From: Mimachlamys varia
Lineage: Eukaryota > Mollusca > Bivalvia > Pectinida > Pectinidae
Direction: 5' to 3'
DNA length: 64,000 bases
NCBI GenBank assembly: GCA_947623455.1
Contig: OX392527.1
Coordinates: 10,660,001-10,724,000, forward strand
Position 1 is the first letter of the stretch, and each line of letters opens with the position of its first letter. The translations under genes were made by a program, and so were the position numbers. The notes beneath the pieces were generated by a model. The model had not been told where the DNA came from. It made no database searches and saw only the letters and a list, made by a program, of their open reading frames with translations. This document shows, piece after piece, positions 34,474 through 49,060 of the stretch.

Positions 34474-35328
34474 CAGTTGTGGTATCGCACAACGCACCAA
34501 AAACTGCGTGCGTGCATCGTGCATACATCGTGCACACATCGTTCGCCCATGGTGCGCACAACCGGGCGATCTAAAGATCGTGCGTTTATGTGTGCGATTA
34601 AATCGCGCACACGCACGATTTGGTACAATTGTCAATTTAACAATATACAGTAAACAGTATAACAGTGATCATCAGACAGCCAAGTGCGGGTTAAGCTATC
34701 AGTTATCAGAATATGTAAATAACACGCCGGAGTTTTACCTGTCCCGTGTGCGGCGATACGCTACGACAGCCATTACCGAGCGACCGTTATGAAAACAAAC
34801 TGGACTCTTATAATCAGTTATTTAAAAAAAAAACTCCCCTCCTCAACACTTTACCTGTGTTTTCACACCTAGGCGAGTGTTGTAAGTGCCCCGGGCCAGA
34901 GATATCTACATATATTGGCCATGTACAGGTACAGTTTATAACTTGGTAAAACTGGCAATATTTACTTGAATGAGAACTTGTCAATATGAGTTGAAAGTTT
35001 ACATACATGTGTCTATTTGGTTTGTTTCTAAAACTACAGAAAGACTATTATTAATTTTTAGAAATAAATAGATAGAACTATCAGCTAATGTAAATAGTTA
35101 AACTATAGAAATCTGTTTAAAACAACTAGCGCGAAACCGTATATATTGTTAAACCATTTCTAAATTTACATCAACCACGATTGTTATCGCACAATGTTAG
35201 TCTATCGTGCGCCCACATGTGTGTTAGAAATAATCGCCCAGGATCGCATCGTTCGCACATCGTGCATACACCGTTCGCCCATCGTGCGCCCATCGCACAT
35301 CGTGTAACGTTGTGCGATCCCTCAACTG
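34474..35328. mobile_element. Non-autonomous Tc1/mariner-like element, 855 bp
   Basis: The left end CAGTTGTGGTATCGCACAACG (34474 onward) is the reverse complement, with two mismatches, of the right end CGTTGTGCGATCCCTCAACTG (to 35328). Both ends are directly flanked by TA (34472-34473 and 35329-35330). TA duplication and CAGT-type termini are Tc1/mariner hallmarks. Subterminal zones (34500-34620 and 35190-35310) are dense in ATCGTGC/GCACGAT motifs. The central part shows no transposase. Confidence 0.75.
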
Positions 35329-35512
35329 TATCTGTCTGAGTATCGAATCTAAAAAGCATCAAAATGCAAAGTCAACAAAACCATATTTAGATCTCCACTG
35401 GCTGGCATATTAAAACATTAAACTACATACTAAGATGTAATTTTAGGAGAATTTAATATTTTGTATTTCAATTTTATATATAATAGCGCTAACTGCATAA
35501 ATAAAACTAGGA

Positions 35513-38500
35513 GACTACCATCAACAGAATCATAATCAGAGAATACCATCAACAGAACCACAATCAGACAATATCGTCAACAGGACATAATCAGAGATTA
35601 CCATCAACAGAACCACAATCAGAGAATACCACCAACAGAACCAAAATCAGAGAAAACTGTCAACAGGACCATAATCAGAGAATACCATCAACAGAGCCAC
35701 AATCAGAGAATACCATCAATAAAACCACAATCAGAGAATACAGTCAACAGAACCACAATCAGAGAATACCACCAACAGAACCACAATCACAGAATACCAA
35801 CAACAGAACCATCATCAGAGAATACCATTAACAGGACTATAATCAGAGAATACCGTCAACAGAACCACAATCAGAGTAAACCATCAACAGAACCATAATC
35901 AGAGAATACCGTCAACAGAACCATTATCAGAGAATACCATTAACAGAACCACAATCAGAGAATACCATCAACAGAACCATAATCAGAATATACCATTAAC
36001 AGAACCACAATCAGAGAATACCGTCAACAGAATCACAATCAGAGAATACCGTCAACAGAACCACAATCAGAGAATACCATCAACAGAACCACAATCAGAG
36101 AATACCATCAACAGTACCAAAATCAGAGAATACCACCAACAGAACCATAATCAGAGAATACCGTCAACAAAACCACAATCAGAGAATACAGTCAACAGAA
36201 CCGCAATCAGAGAATACCACCAACAGAACCACAATCAGAGAATACCACCAACAGAACCACAATCAGAGAATACCACCAACAGAACCACAATCAGAGAAAA
36301 CCGTCAACAGGACCATAATCAGAGAATACCATCAACAGAGCCACAATCAGAGAATACCGTCAACAGAACCACAATCAGAGAATGCTGTCAACAGAACCAT
36401 AATCAGAGAATAACATCAACAGAACCACAATCAGAAAATACCATCAACAAAACTACAATCCGAGAATACCGTCAACAGAATCACAATCAGAGAAAACTGT
36501 CAACAGAACCACAATCAGAGAGTACCATCAACAGAACCATAATCAGAGAATACCACCAACAGAACCACAATCAAAGAATACTGCCAACAGAACCACAATC
36601 AAAGAATACCGTCAACAGAACCACAATCAGAGAATACAATTAACAGAACCACAATCAGAGAATACCGTCAATAGAACCACAATCAGAGAATACCGTCAAT
36701 AGAACCACAATCAGAGAATACCGCCAACAGAACCACAATCAGAGAAAACCGTCAACAGAACCATAATCAGAGAATACCATCAACAGAACCATAATCAGAG
36801 ACTACCATCGACAGAACCACAATCAGAGAATACCATCAACAGAACCACAATCAGAGAATACCGTCAACAGAACCACAATCAGAGAATACAATTAACAGAA
36901 CCACAATCAGAGAATGCCGTCAACAGAACCATAATCAGAGAATACCATCAACAGAACCACAATCAGAGAATACCGCCAACAGAACCACAATCAGAGAAAA
37001 CCGTCAACAGAACCATAATCAGAGAATACCATCAACAGAACCATAATCAGAGACTACCATCAACAGAACCACAATCAGAGAATACCGCCAACAGAACCAC
37101 AATCAGAAAATACCGTCAACAGAACCACAATCAGAGAATACAATCAACAGAACCACAATCAGAGAATACCGTCAACAGAACCACAATCAGAGAATACCAT
37201 CAACAGAACCACAATCACAGAATACCACCAACAGAACCACAATCACAGAATACCATCAACAGAACCACAATCACAGAATACCAACAACAGAACCACAATC
37301 AGAGAATACCAACAACAGAACCACAATCAGAGAATACCATCAACAGAACCATGATCACAAAATACCATCAACAGAACCATAATCAGAGAATACCAACAAC
37401 AGAACCACAATCAGAGAATACCACCAACAGAACCGCAATCACAGAATACCGTCAACAGAACCACAATCAGAGAATACCACCAACAGAACCATGATCACAA
37501 AATACCATCAACAGAACCACAATCAGAGAATACCGTCAACAGAACCATGATCACAAAATACCATCAACAGAACCATAATCAGAGAATACCAACAACAGAA
37601 CCACAATCAGAGAATACCACCAACAGAACCGCAATCACAGAATACCGTCAACAGAACCACAATCAGAGAATACCACCAACAGAACCACAATCAGAGAATA
37701 CCAACAACAGAACCACAATCAGAGAATACCATCAACAGAACCACAATCAGAGAATACCAACAACAGAACCACAATCACAGAATACCAACAACAGAACCAC
37801 AATCAGAGAATACCAACAACAGAACCACAATCAGAGAATACCGTCAACAGAACCACAATCAGAGAATACCATCAACAGAACCACAATCAGAGAATACCAA
37901 CAACAGAACCACAATCAGAGAATACCATCAACAGAACCACAATCAGAGAATACCGTCAACAGAACCACAATCAGAGAATACCGTCAACAGAACCACAATC
38001 ACAGAATACCAACAACAGAACCATCATCAGAGAATACCATTAACAGGACAATAATCAGAGAATACCGTCAACAAAACCACAATCAGAGTATACCATCAAC
38101 AGAACCATAATCAGAGAATGCCGTCAACAGAACCATAATCAGAGAAAACCGTCAACAGAACCATAATCAGAGAATACCATCAACAGAACCACAATCAGAG
38201 AATACCGCCAACAGAACCACAATCAGAAAATACCGTCAACAGAACCACAATCAGAGAATACAATCTACAGAACCACAATCAGAGAATACCATCAACAGAA
38301 CCATAATCAGAATATACCATTAACAGAACCACAATCAGAGAATACCGTCAACAGAATCACAATCAGAGAATACCGTCAACAGAACCACAATCAGAGAATA
38401 CCATCAACAGAACCACAATCAGAGAATACCACCAACAGAACCATAATCAGAGAATACCGTCAACAAAACCACAATCAGAGAATACAGTCAACAGAACCGC

Positions 38501-41500
38501 AATCAGAGAATACCACCAACAGAACCACAATCAGAGAATACCACCAACAGAACCACAATCAGAGAATACCACCAAGAGAACCACAATCAGAGAAAACTGT
38601 CAACAGGACCATAATCAGAGAATACCATCAACAGAGCCACAATAAGAGAATACCGTCAACAGAACCACAATCAGAGAATGCCATCAACAGAACCATAATC
38701 AGAGAATAACATCAACAGAACCACAATCAGAAAATACCATCAACAAATCTACAATCCGAGAATACCGTCAACAGAATCACAATCAGAGAAAACCGTCAAC
38801 AGAACCACAATCAGAGAGTACCATCAACAGAACCATAATCAGAGAATACCACCAACAGAACCACAATCAAAGAATACTGCCAACAGAACCACAATCAAAG
38901 AATACCGTCAACAGAACCACAATCAGAGAATACAATTAACAGAACCACAATCAGAGAATACCGTCAATAGAACCACAATCAGAGAATACCGTCAATAGAA
39001 CCACAATCAGAGAATACCGCCAACAGAACCACAATCAGAGAAAACCGTCAACAGAACCATAATCAGAGAATACCATCAACAGAACCATAATCAGAGAATG
39101 CCGTCAACAGAACCATAATAAGAGAATACCGTCAACAGAACCATAATCAGATAATACCATTAACAGGAACATAATAAGAAAATGCCGTCAACAGAACCAT
39201 AATCAGAGAATACCATCATCAGAACCACAATCAGAGACTACCATCGACAGAACCACAATCAGAGAATACCATCAACAGAACCACAATCAGAGAATACCGT
39301 CAACAGAACCACAATCAGAGAATACCGTCAACAGAACCACAATCAGAGAATACCGTCAACAGAACCATAATCAGAGAATACCATTAACAGGAACATAATA
39401 AGAGAATACCGTCAACAGAACCATAATCAGAGAATACCATCAACAGAACCACAATCAGAGAATACCATCAACAGAACCACAATCAGAGAATACCGTCAAC
39501 AGAACCACAATCAGAGAATACCGTCAACAGAACCACAATCAGAGAATACCGTCAACAGAACCATAATCAGAGAATACCATTAACAGGAACATAATAAGAG
39601 AATGCCGTCAACAGAACCATAATCAGAGAATACCATCAACAGAACCACAATCAGAGAATACCGTCAACAGAACCACAATAAGAGAATACCGTCAACAGAA
39701 CCACAATCAGAGAATACCATCAACAGAACCACAATCAGAGAATACCGCCAACAGAACCACAATCAGAAAATACCGTCAACAGAACCACAATCAGAGAATA
39801 CAATCAACAGAACCACAATCAGAGAATACCATCAACAGAACCACAATCAGAGAATACCAACAACAAAACCACAACCAGAGAAAACCGTCAACAGAACCAC
39901 AATCACAGAATACCAACAACAGAACCACAATCAGAGAATACCATTAACAGGACCACAATCACAGAATACCAACAACAGAACCACAATCAGAGAATACCAT
40001 CAACAGAACCACAATCAGAGAATACCGTCAACAGAACCACAATCAGAGAATACCGTCAACAGAACCACAATCAGAGAATACCATCAACAGAACCACAATC
40101 AGAGAATACCGTCAACAGAACCACAATCAGAGAATACCGTCAACAGAACCACAATCAGAGAATACCATCAACAGAACCACAATCAGAGAATACCGTCAAC
40201 AGAACCACAATCAGAGAATACCGTCAACAGAACCACAATCAGAGAATACCATCAACAGAACCACAATCAGAGAATACCATCAACAGAACCACAATCAGAG
40301 AATACCAACAACAGAACCACAATCAGAGAATACCATCAACAGAACCACAATCAGAGAATACCGCCAACAGAACCACAATCAGAAAATACCGTCAACAGAA
40401 CCACAATCAGAGAATACAATCAACAGAACCACAATCAGAGAATACCATCAACAGAACCACAATCAGAGAATACCAACAACAAAACCACAACCAGAGAAAA
40501 CCGTCAACAGAACCACAATCACAGAATACCAACAACAGAACCACAATCAGAGAATACCATTAACAGGACCACAATCACAGAATACCAACAACAGAACCAC
40601 AATCAGAGAATACCATCAACAGAACCACAATCAGAGAATACCGTCAACAGAACCACAATCAGAGAATACCGTCAACAGAACCACAATCACAGAATACCAA
40701 CAACAGAACCATCATCAGAGAATACCATTAACAGGACAATAATCAGAGAATACCGTCAACAAAACCACAATCAGAGTATACCATCAACAGAACCATAATC
40801 AGAGAATGCCGTCAACAGAACCATAATCAGAGAAAACCGTCAACAGAACCATAATCAGAGAATACCATCAACAGAACCACAATCAGAGAATACCGCCAAC
40901 AGAACCACAATCAGAAAATACCGTCAACAGAACCACAATCAGAGAATACAATCTACAGAACCATAATCAGAGAATGCCGTCAACAGAACCATAATAAGAG
41001 AATACCGTCAACAGAACCATAATCAGATAATACCATTAACAGGAACATAATAAGAAAATGCCGTCAACAGAACCATAATCAGAGAATACCATCAACAGAA
41101 CCACAATCAGAGACTACCATCGACAGAACCACAATCAGAGAATACCATCAACAGAACCACAATCAGAGAATACCGTCAACAGAACCACAATCAGAGAATA
41201 CCGTCAACAGAACCACAATCAGAGAATACCGTCAACAGAACCATAATCAGAGAATACCATTAACAGGAACATAATAAGAGAATACCGTCAACAGAACCAT
41301 AATCAGAGAATACCATCAACAGAACCACAATCAGAGAATACCATCAACAGAACCACAATCAGAGAATACCGTCAACAGAACCACAATCAGAGAATACCGT
41401 CAACAGAACCACAATCAGAGAATACCGTCAACAGAACCATAATCAGAGAATACCATTAACAGGAACATAATAAGAGAATGCCGTCAACAGAACCATAATC

Positions 41501-44500
41501 AGAGAATACCATCAACAGAACCACAATCAGAGAATACCGTCAACAGAACCATAATAAGAGAATACCGTCAACAGAACCACAATCAGAGAATACCATCAAC
41601 AGAACCACAATCAGAGAATACCGCCAACAGAACCACAATCAGAAAATACCGTCAACAGAACCACAATCAGAGAATACCATCAACAGAACCACAATCAGAG
41701 AATACCGCCAACAGAACCACAATCAGAAAATACCGTCAACAGAACCATAATCAGACAATACCATCAACAGAACCACAATCACAGAATACCAACAACAGAA
41801 CCATCATCAGAGAATACCATTAACAGGACAATAATCAGAGAATACCGTCAACAAAACCACAATCAGAGTATACCATCAACAGAACCATAATCAGAGAATG
41901 CCGTCAACAGAACCATAATCAGAGAAAACCGTCAACAGAACCATAATCAGAGAATACCATAAACAGAACCACAATCAGAGAATACCGCCAACAGAACCAC
42001 AATCAGAAAATACCGTCAACAGAACCACAATCAGAGAATACAATCTACAGAACCACAATCAGAGAATACCATCAACAGAACCATAATCAGAATATACCAT
42101 TAACAGAACCACAATCAGAGAATACCGTCAACAGAACCACAATCAGAAAATACCGTCAACAGAACCACAATCAGAGAATACAATCTACAGAACCACAATC
42201 AGAGAATACCATCAACAGAACCATAATCAGAATATACCATTAACAGAACCACAATCAGAGAATACCGTCAACAGAATCACAATCAGAGAATACCGTCAAC
42301 AGAACCACAATCAGAGAATACCATCAACAGAACCACAATCAGAGAATACCATCAACAGTACCAAAATCAGAGAATACCACCAACAGAACCATAATCAGAG
42401 AATACCGTCAACAAAACCACAATCAGAGAATACAGTCAACAGAACCGCAATCAGAGAATACCACCAACAGAACCACAATCAGAGAATACCACCAACAGAA
42501 CCACAATCAGAGAATACCACCAACAGAACCACAATCAGAGAAAACCGTCAACAGGACCATAATCAGAGAATACCATCAACAGAGCCACAATAAGAGAATA
42601 CCGTCAACAGAACCACAATCAGAGAATGCTGTCAACAGAACCATAATCAGAGAATAACATCAACAGAACCACAATCAGAAAATACCATCAACAAAACTAC
42701 AATCCGAGAATACCGTCAACAGAATCACAATCAGAGAAAACCGTCAACAGAACCACAATCAGAGAGTACCATCAACAGAACCATAATCAGAGAATACCAC
42801 CAACAGAACCACAATCAAAGAATACTGCCAACAGAACCACAATCAAAGAATACCGTCAACAGAACCACAATCAGAGAATACAATTAACAGAACCACAATC
42901 AGAGAATACCGTCAATAGAACCACAATCAGAGAATACCGTCAATAGAACCACAATCAGAGAATACCGCCAACAGAACCACAATCAGAGAAAACCGTCAAC
43001 AGAACCATAATCAGAGAATACCATCAACAGAACCATAATCAGAGAATGCCGTCAACAGAACCATAATAAGAGAATACCGTCAACAGAACCATAATCAGAT
43101 AATACCATTAACAGGAACATAATAAGAAAATGCCGTCAACAGAACCATAATCAGAGAATACCATCAACAGAACCACAATCAGAGACTACCATCGACAGAA
43201 CCACAATCAGAGAATACCATCAACAGAACCACAATCAGAGAATACCGTCAACAGAACCACAATCAGAGAATACCGTCAACAGAACCACAATCAGAGAATA
43301 CCGTCAACAGAACCATAATCAGAGAATACCATTAACAGGAACATAATAAGAGAATACCGTCAACAGAACCATAATCAGAGAATACCATCAACAGAACCAC
43401 AATCAGAGAATACAATCTACAGAACCACAATCAGAGAATACCATCAACAGAACCATAATCAGAATATACCATTAACAGAACCACAATCAGAGAATACCGT
43501 CAACAGAACCATAATCAGAGAATACCATTAACAGGAACATAATAAGAGAATGCCGTCAACAGAACCATAATCAGAGAATACCATCAACAGAACCACAATC
43601 AGAGAATACCGTCAACAGAACCACAATAAGAGAATACCGTCAACAGAACCACAATCAGAGAATACCGTCAACAGAACCACAATCAGAGAATACCGTCAAC
43701 AGAACCATAATCAGAGAATACCATCAACAGAACCACAATCAGAGAATACCATTAACAGAACCACAATCAGAAAATACCGTCAACAGAACCACAATCAGAG
43801 AATACAATCAACAGAACCACAATCAGAGAATACCAACAACAGAACCACAATCAGAGAATACCGTCAACAGAACCACAATCAGAGAATACCGTCAACAGAA
43901 CCACAATCAGAGAATACCGTCAACAGAACCATAATCACAAAATACCATCAACAGAACCACAATCACAGAATACCAACAACAGAACCACAACCAGAGAAAA
44001 CCGTCAACAGAACCACAATCAGAGAATACCATCAACAGAACCACAATCAGAGAATACCATCAACAGAACCACAATCAGAGAATACCGTCAACAGAACCAC
44101 AATCAGAGAATACCGTCAACAGAACCACAATCACAGAATACCAACAACAGAACCATCATCAGAGAATACCATTAACAGGACAATAATCAGAGAATACCGT
44201 CAACAAAACCACAATCAGAGTATACCATCAACAGAACCATAATCAGAGAATGCCGTCAACAGAACCATAATCAGAGAAAACCGTCAACAGAACCATAATC
44301 AGAGAATACCATCAACAGAACCACAATCAGAGAATACCGCCAACAGAACCACAATCAGAAAATACCGTCAACAGAACCACAATCAGAGAATACAATCTAC
44401 AGAACCACAATCAGAGAATACCATCAACAGAACCATAATCAGAATATACCATTAACAGAACCACAATCAGAGAATACCGTCAACAGAATCACAATCAGAG

Positions 44501-46008
44501 AATACCGTCAACAGAACCACAATCAGAGAATACCATCAACAGAACCACAATCAGAGAATACCATCAACAGTACCAAAATCAGAGAATACCACCAACAGAA
44601 CCATAATCAGAGAATACCGTCAACAAAACCACAATCAGAGAATACAGTCAACAGAACCGCAATCAGAGAATACCACCAACAGAACCACAATCAGAGAATA
44701 CCACCAACAGAACCACAATCAGAGAATACCACCAACAGAACCACAATCAGAGAAAACCGTCAACAGGACCATAATCAGAGAATACCATCAACAGAGCCAC
44801 AATAAGAGAATACCGTCAACAGAACCACAATCAGAGAATGCTGTCAACAGAACCATAATCAGAGAATAACATCAACAGAACCACAATCAGAAAATACCAT
44901 CAACAAAACTAGAATCCGAGAATACCGTCAACAGAATCACAATCAGAGAAAACCGTCAACAGAACCACAATCAGAGAGTACCATCAACAGAACCATAATC
45001 AGAGAATACCACCAACAGAACCACAATCAAAGAATACTGCCAACAGAACCACAATCAAAGAATACCGTCAACAGAACCACAATCAGAGAATACAATTAAC
45101 AGAACCACAATCAGAGAATACCGTCAATAGAACCACAATCAGAGAATACCGTCAATAGAACCACAATCAGAGAATACCGCCAACAGAACCACAATCAGAG
45201 AAAACCGTCAACAGAACCATAATCAGAGAATACCATCAACAGAACCATAATCAGAGAATGCCGTCAACAGAACCATAATAAGAGAATACCGTCAACAGAA
45301 CCATAATCAGATAATACCATTAACAGGAACATAATAAGAAAATGCCGTCAACAGAACCATAATCAGAGAATACCATCAACAGAACCACAATCAGAGACTA
45401 CCATCGACAGAACCACAATCAGAGAATACCATCAACAGAACCACAATCAGAGAATACCGTCAACAGAACCACAATCAGAGAATACCGTCAACAGAACCAC
45501 AATCAGAGAATACCGTCAACAGAACCATAATCAGAGAATACCATTAACAGGAACATAATAAGAGAATACCGTCAACAGAACCATAATCAGAGAATACCAT
45601 CAACAGAACCACAATCAGAGAATACCATCAACAGAACCACAATCAGAGAATACCGTCAACAGAACCACAATCAGAGAATACCGTCAACAGAACCACAATC
45701 AGAGAATACCGTCAACAGAACCATAATCAGAGAATACCATTAACAGGAACATAATAAGAGAATGCCGTCAACAGAACCATAATCAGAGAATACCATCAAC
45801 AGAACCACAATCAGAGAATACCGTCAACAGAACCACAATAAGAGAATACCGTCAACAGAACCACAATCAGAGAATACCGTCAACAGAACCACAATCAGAG
45901 AATACCGTCAACAGAACCATAATCAGAGAATACCATCAACAGAACCACAATCAGAGAATACCATTAACAGAACCACAATCAGAGAATACCGTCAACAGAA
46001 CCATTATC
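35513..46008. repeat. 28-bp satellite, about 375 copies, with higher-order repeats
   Basis: The unit is ACAGAACCACAATCAGAGAA plus TACCGTCA, with variant positions (ATCA/GTCA/ACCA/CCAA, CACAATC/CATAATC). Distinctive variant strings recur as blocks. For example GAATACAGTCAACAGAACCG occurs at 36184, 38480, 42428 and 44640, spaced 2296, 3948 and 2212 bp, which are exactly 82, 141 and 79 units. The array is homogeneous in register for over 10 kb. It ends abruptly against the dispersed repeat at 46012. Open frames such as 37547-38110 result from stop-free units. Confidence 0.98.
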
Positions 46009-46079
46009 AGCACTCAGAAGGAAGGCAGAGGCAAAATATTATCAAAGGAAAGATTTACACGGAAGAGAATGAGACCAGG

Positions 46080-46340
46080 GCCCGTATTCATGAAACCGTT
46101 CTCAAGCTCAAGCATGGATTTCGTGCTCAAGCCTTATTTCTTGTTTTGGCTATAAATTATTTAAAAAATCTAACTTTGTCAAAGTTTTGGAAAAAGAATG
46201 AAGAAACATGAAGCCAAAAACTGTTTTCAACATTTGCACTGACTTTTTGACTCTTCGACACGATTAAGGAGAATTTCAAGAAAGCTGGCTTGAGCACAGA
46301 ATCCATGCTTGAGCATGAGAACGGTTTCATGAATACGGGC
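46080..46340. mobile_element. MITE with about 54-bp terminal inverted repeats and 5-bp target duplication CCAGG
   Basis: The left end GCCCGTATTCATGAAACCGT continues for about 54 bp as the reverse complement of the right end (ending ACGGTTTCATGAATACGGGC), with a few mismatches. CCAGG flanks both sides (46075-46079 and 46341-46345). The homologous repeat at 9750-10205 shows the uninterrupted site with a single CCTGG, confirming the duplication. No coding sequence. Confidence 0.9.
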
Positions 46341-46449
46341 CCAGGTGTTCAAGAAGAGTAAGTGTTTTCTGTTTTATCGACGACACCCACCATGATAATC
46401 ATGGTGCCAATCATGTAAACGTCAAGTCCCCAAAGTGAGAACGAGTGGT

Positions 46450-46597
46450 CATAGAAAGCACACTTATGGGCATTTTCTAAAACGCCCACCGTCATATCAT
46501 AAAAAGCACACTTATGGGCATTTTCTAAAACGCCCACCGTCATATCATAAAAAGCACACTTATGGGCATTTTCTAAAACGCCCACCGTCATATCATA
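46450..46597. repeat. 48-bp tandem triplication
   Basis: Units starting at 46450, 46498 and 46546 contain AAGCACACTTATGGGCATTT and TCTAAAACGCCCACCGTC. 48 is a multiple of three, so 16-residue repeats appear on both strands. Confidence 0.95.
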
Positions 46598-46600
46598 AAA

Positions 46601-48000
46601 AAATAGAAACCATTGTTAAAATTGTCTTGATGGTTAACTGTTAATGTCATTTATATCGCTATCTTTATTATGTAGTCATTAAAAATAGACATTGTTAATC
46701 AAATCTATTTTTATGTAAGTAACACTATGACAGAAATGTAAACGTTCTATGGGTATGGTTTTCGGTATTCTGTGTTTTATTTCTGTAATACTGAGAACTA
46801 TTCTTTAGAAATGTATATACATTTCATTATCGTTTAAAAAACAAAGACTTAAAGCTTTTGTTCCAGCATCAAAAACCCTAACTAATCAAGCGAAGGAAAA
46901 AACAGACTTTCTAGTTCCTCTGTCAACTCTAGGACGTAAATAGTTCACCAAGTATGGAACCATGGAAGGATTAGAACTAAATCTTCAGTGTTATTAACGT
47001 ACTATACAAGATATAAGATATTTTAGAATACAACGCTATCACATTGATAGAGATCTTATCTGGTTAATCTGAAATGTCAAATGTACAGGCTCCATAGATT
47101 TACAGCTACCGTGGACATCTGGTGTCTTCGTTATATATCTTACGTAACAAGCATTAGATACCACACACATAAACTGATGCTGGTGTTTGGGGGAAATACT
47201 GTAATATAATGTCGCATCAGTGCCGATTTCTTATTAGTGGCCAAATTTTATTGGTATTTGTCGCCGGTTCAGCATCGCCAAGCATACGGTTGATTAAAAC
47301 TTCTCTATGATGTCGTGAGCGATGATGAGTTTTCTTTGTATTTTCCAGTTTCGTTATGGTTAATTTATCAGGAAATCAGATGCGACACGATTTGTATCGA
47401 CAAATTTAATTACGTATATGCAAACAGAAAAAATATTGAACTTAATTTGCACCGCATTCGGTGAGAATTACGGCAAAGAGTGCCGGGTTGCCAGAAATCA
47501 GTGGCCCCGCATCCGAGACGCGTGCTGCAAATATCCTATCCAAACACGCTCATTATACTTCCACATCACAGAAGATTAGTCAATTTATTGTACAAATGAT
47601 CTCTGTGACTTGCGCATGCTCACTAGAAAAAAGTGGCATATGGATTCACGGTTTGAAATCGAACATAAGTGGTGCGCCATTGCCATGTTGTTATGTGTGT
47701 ATGATAAAGTCATCAGCTAAGCGCTAGGGAGCGTGCGCATTCTCTAAATCAAAATTGTGGTGAAAATTACGGAGGGGCTGAAATTTGTATCATTGTTCAG
47801 ACTCACGGAGCATGCACGAAGACCCTTAGTCCGCACCAAGGCGTTAATGATTTCGTTTGTACCGTTAGGATTGTCATTTTTGGCAATTTATTATAATTTG
47901 GAATGAAACCTTGTCGTCATCAAATATCACTGGAAGGATTTATGGATATATGACTGGACTTTATCAGATAGTATTTAATGGAATAACAAAGGGTGGATTT
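46601..48000. other. Spacer, unidentified frame at 47461-47727
   Basis: The 88-codon plus frame at 47461-47727 lies in a GC-richer stretch and begins just after GCATTCGGTGAGAATTACGG. No domain is recognised. Otherwise AT-rich and featureless. Confidence 0.35.
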
Positions 48001-48009
48001 GATAGACAA

Positions 48010-49060
48010 AACCTGTCCGAGATAGGTCTGGGATTGATAGCGTAACACTGTCGGGTAGGAGTGGATCTAGGTATCGCCTCACGAAATGTCTGGGATTGGT
48101 AGGATACCATTGTGGGATAGGAGCGGATCTAGGTATCGCCTCACGAAATGTCTGGGATTGGTAGGATACCATTGTGGGATAGGGGCGGATCTAGGTATCG
48201 CCTCACGAAATGTCTGGGATTGGTAGGATACCATTGTGGGATAGGAGTGGATCTTGGTATCGCCTCACGAGATGTCTGGGATTGGTAGGATACCATTGTG
48301 GGATAGGAGCGGATCTAGGTATCGCCTCACGAAATGTCTGGGATTGGTAGGATACCATTGTGGGATAGGAGCGGATCTAGGTATCGCCTCACGAAATGTC
48401 TGGGATTGGTAGGATACCATTGTGGGATAGGAGCGGATCTAGGTATCGCCTCACGAAATGTCTGGGATTGGTAGGATACCATTGTGGGATAGGAGCGGAT
48501 CTAGGTATCGCCTCACGAAATGTCTGGGATTGGTAGGATACCATTGTGGGATAGGAGCGGATCTAGGTATCGCCTCACGAGATGTCTGGGATTGGTAGGA
48601 TACCATTGTGGGATAGGAGCGGATCTAGGTATCGCCTCACGAAATGTCTGGGATTGGTAGGATACCATTGTGGGATAGGAGCGGATCTAGGTATCGCCTC
48701 ACGAGATGTCTGGGATTGGTAGGATACCATTGTGGGATAGGAGCGGATCTAGGTATCGCCTCACGAAATGTCTGGGATTGGTAGGATACCATTGTGGGAT
48801 AGGAGCGGATCTAGGTATCGCCTCACGAAATGTCTGGGATTGGTAGGATACCATTGTGGGATAGGAGCGGATCTAGGTATCGCCTCACGAGATGTCTGGG
48901 ATTGATAGGATACCATTGTGGGATAGGGGTGGATCTTGGTATCGCCTCACGAAATGTCTGAGGAATTGATCTTGGTATCGCCTCACAAAATGTCTGGGAT
49001 TGGGTAACACTGTGGGGTAGGGGTGGAACTAGTCGCCTCATGAATAGTTGCTTTCGTATT
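48010..49060. repeat. 62-bp minisatellite, about 17 copies
   Basis: The unit contains GCGGATCTAGGTATCGCCTC, ACGAAATGTCTGGGATTGG and TAGGATACCATTGTGGGATA. Central copies are nearly identical, and those after 48900 are truncated and diverged. Confidence 0.97.

Larger units (their letters stand above)
46012..46600 (-). repeat. Protein-like dispersed repeat, copy 3, interrupted by a MITE
   Basis: On the minus strand, 46341-46450 matches 10020-10110 (GGGTGTCGTCGATAAAACAG ... TACTCTTC), and 46012-46079 matches about 10108-10175 (CCTGGTCTCATTCTCTT ... ATTTTGCCTCT). The two halves are separated by a 261-bp insertion. 46450-46597 is a threefold duplication of a 48-bp segment that corresponds to about 9938-9990 of copy 2. 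Decayed, not coding. Confidence 0.7.

Noticed and set aside
35513..46008. CRISPR-like array (28-bp repeated units)
   Set aside because: There are no unique spacers, units are directly adjacent, and the setting is eukaryotic. It is a satellite.
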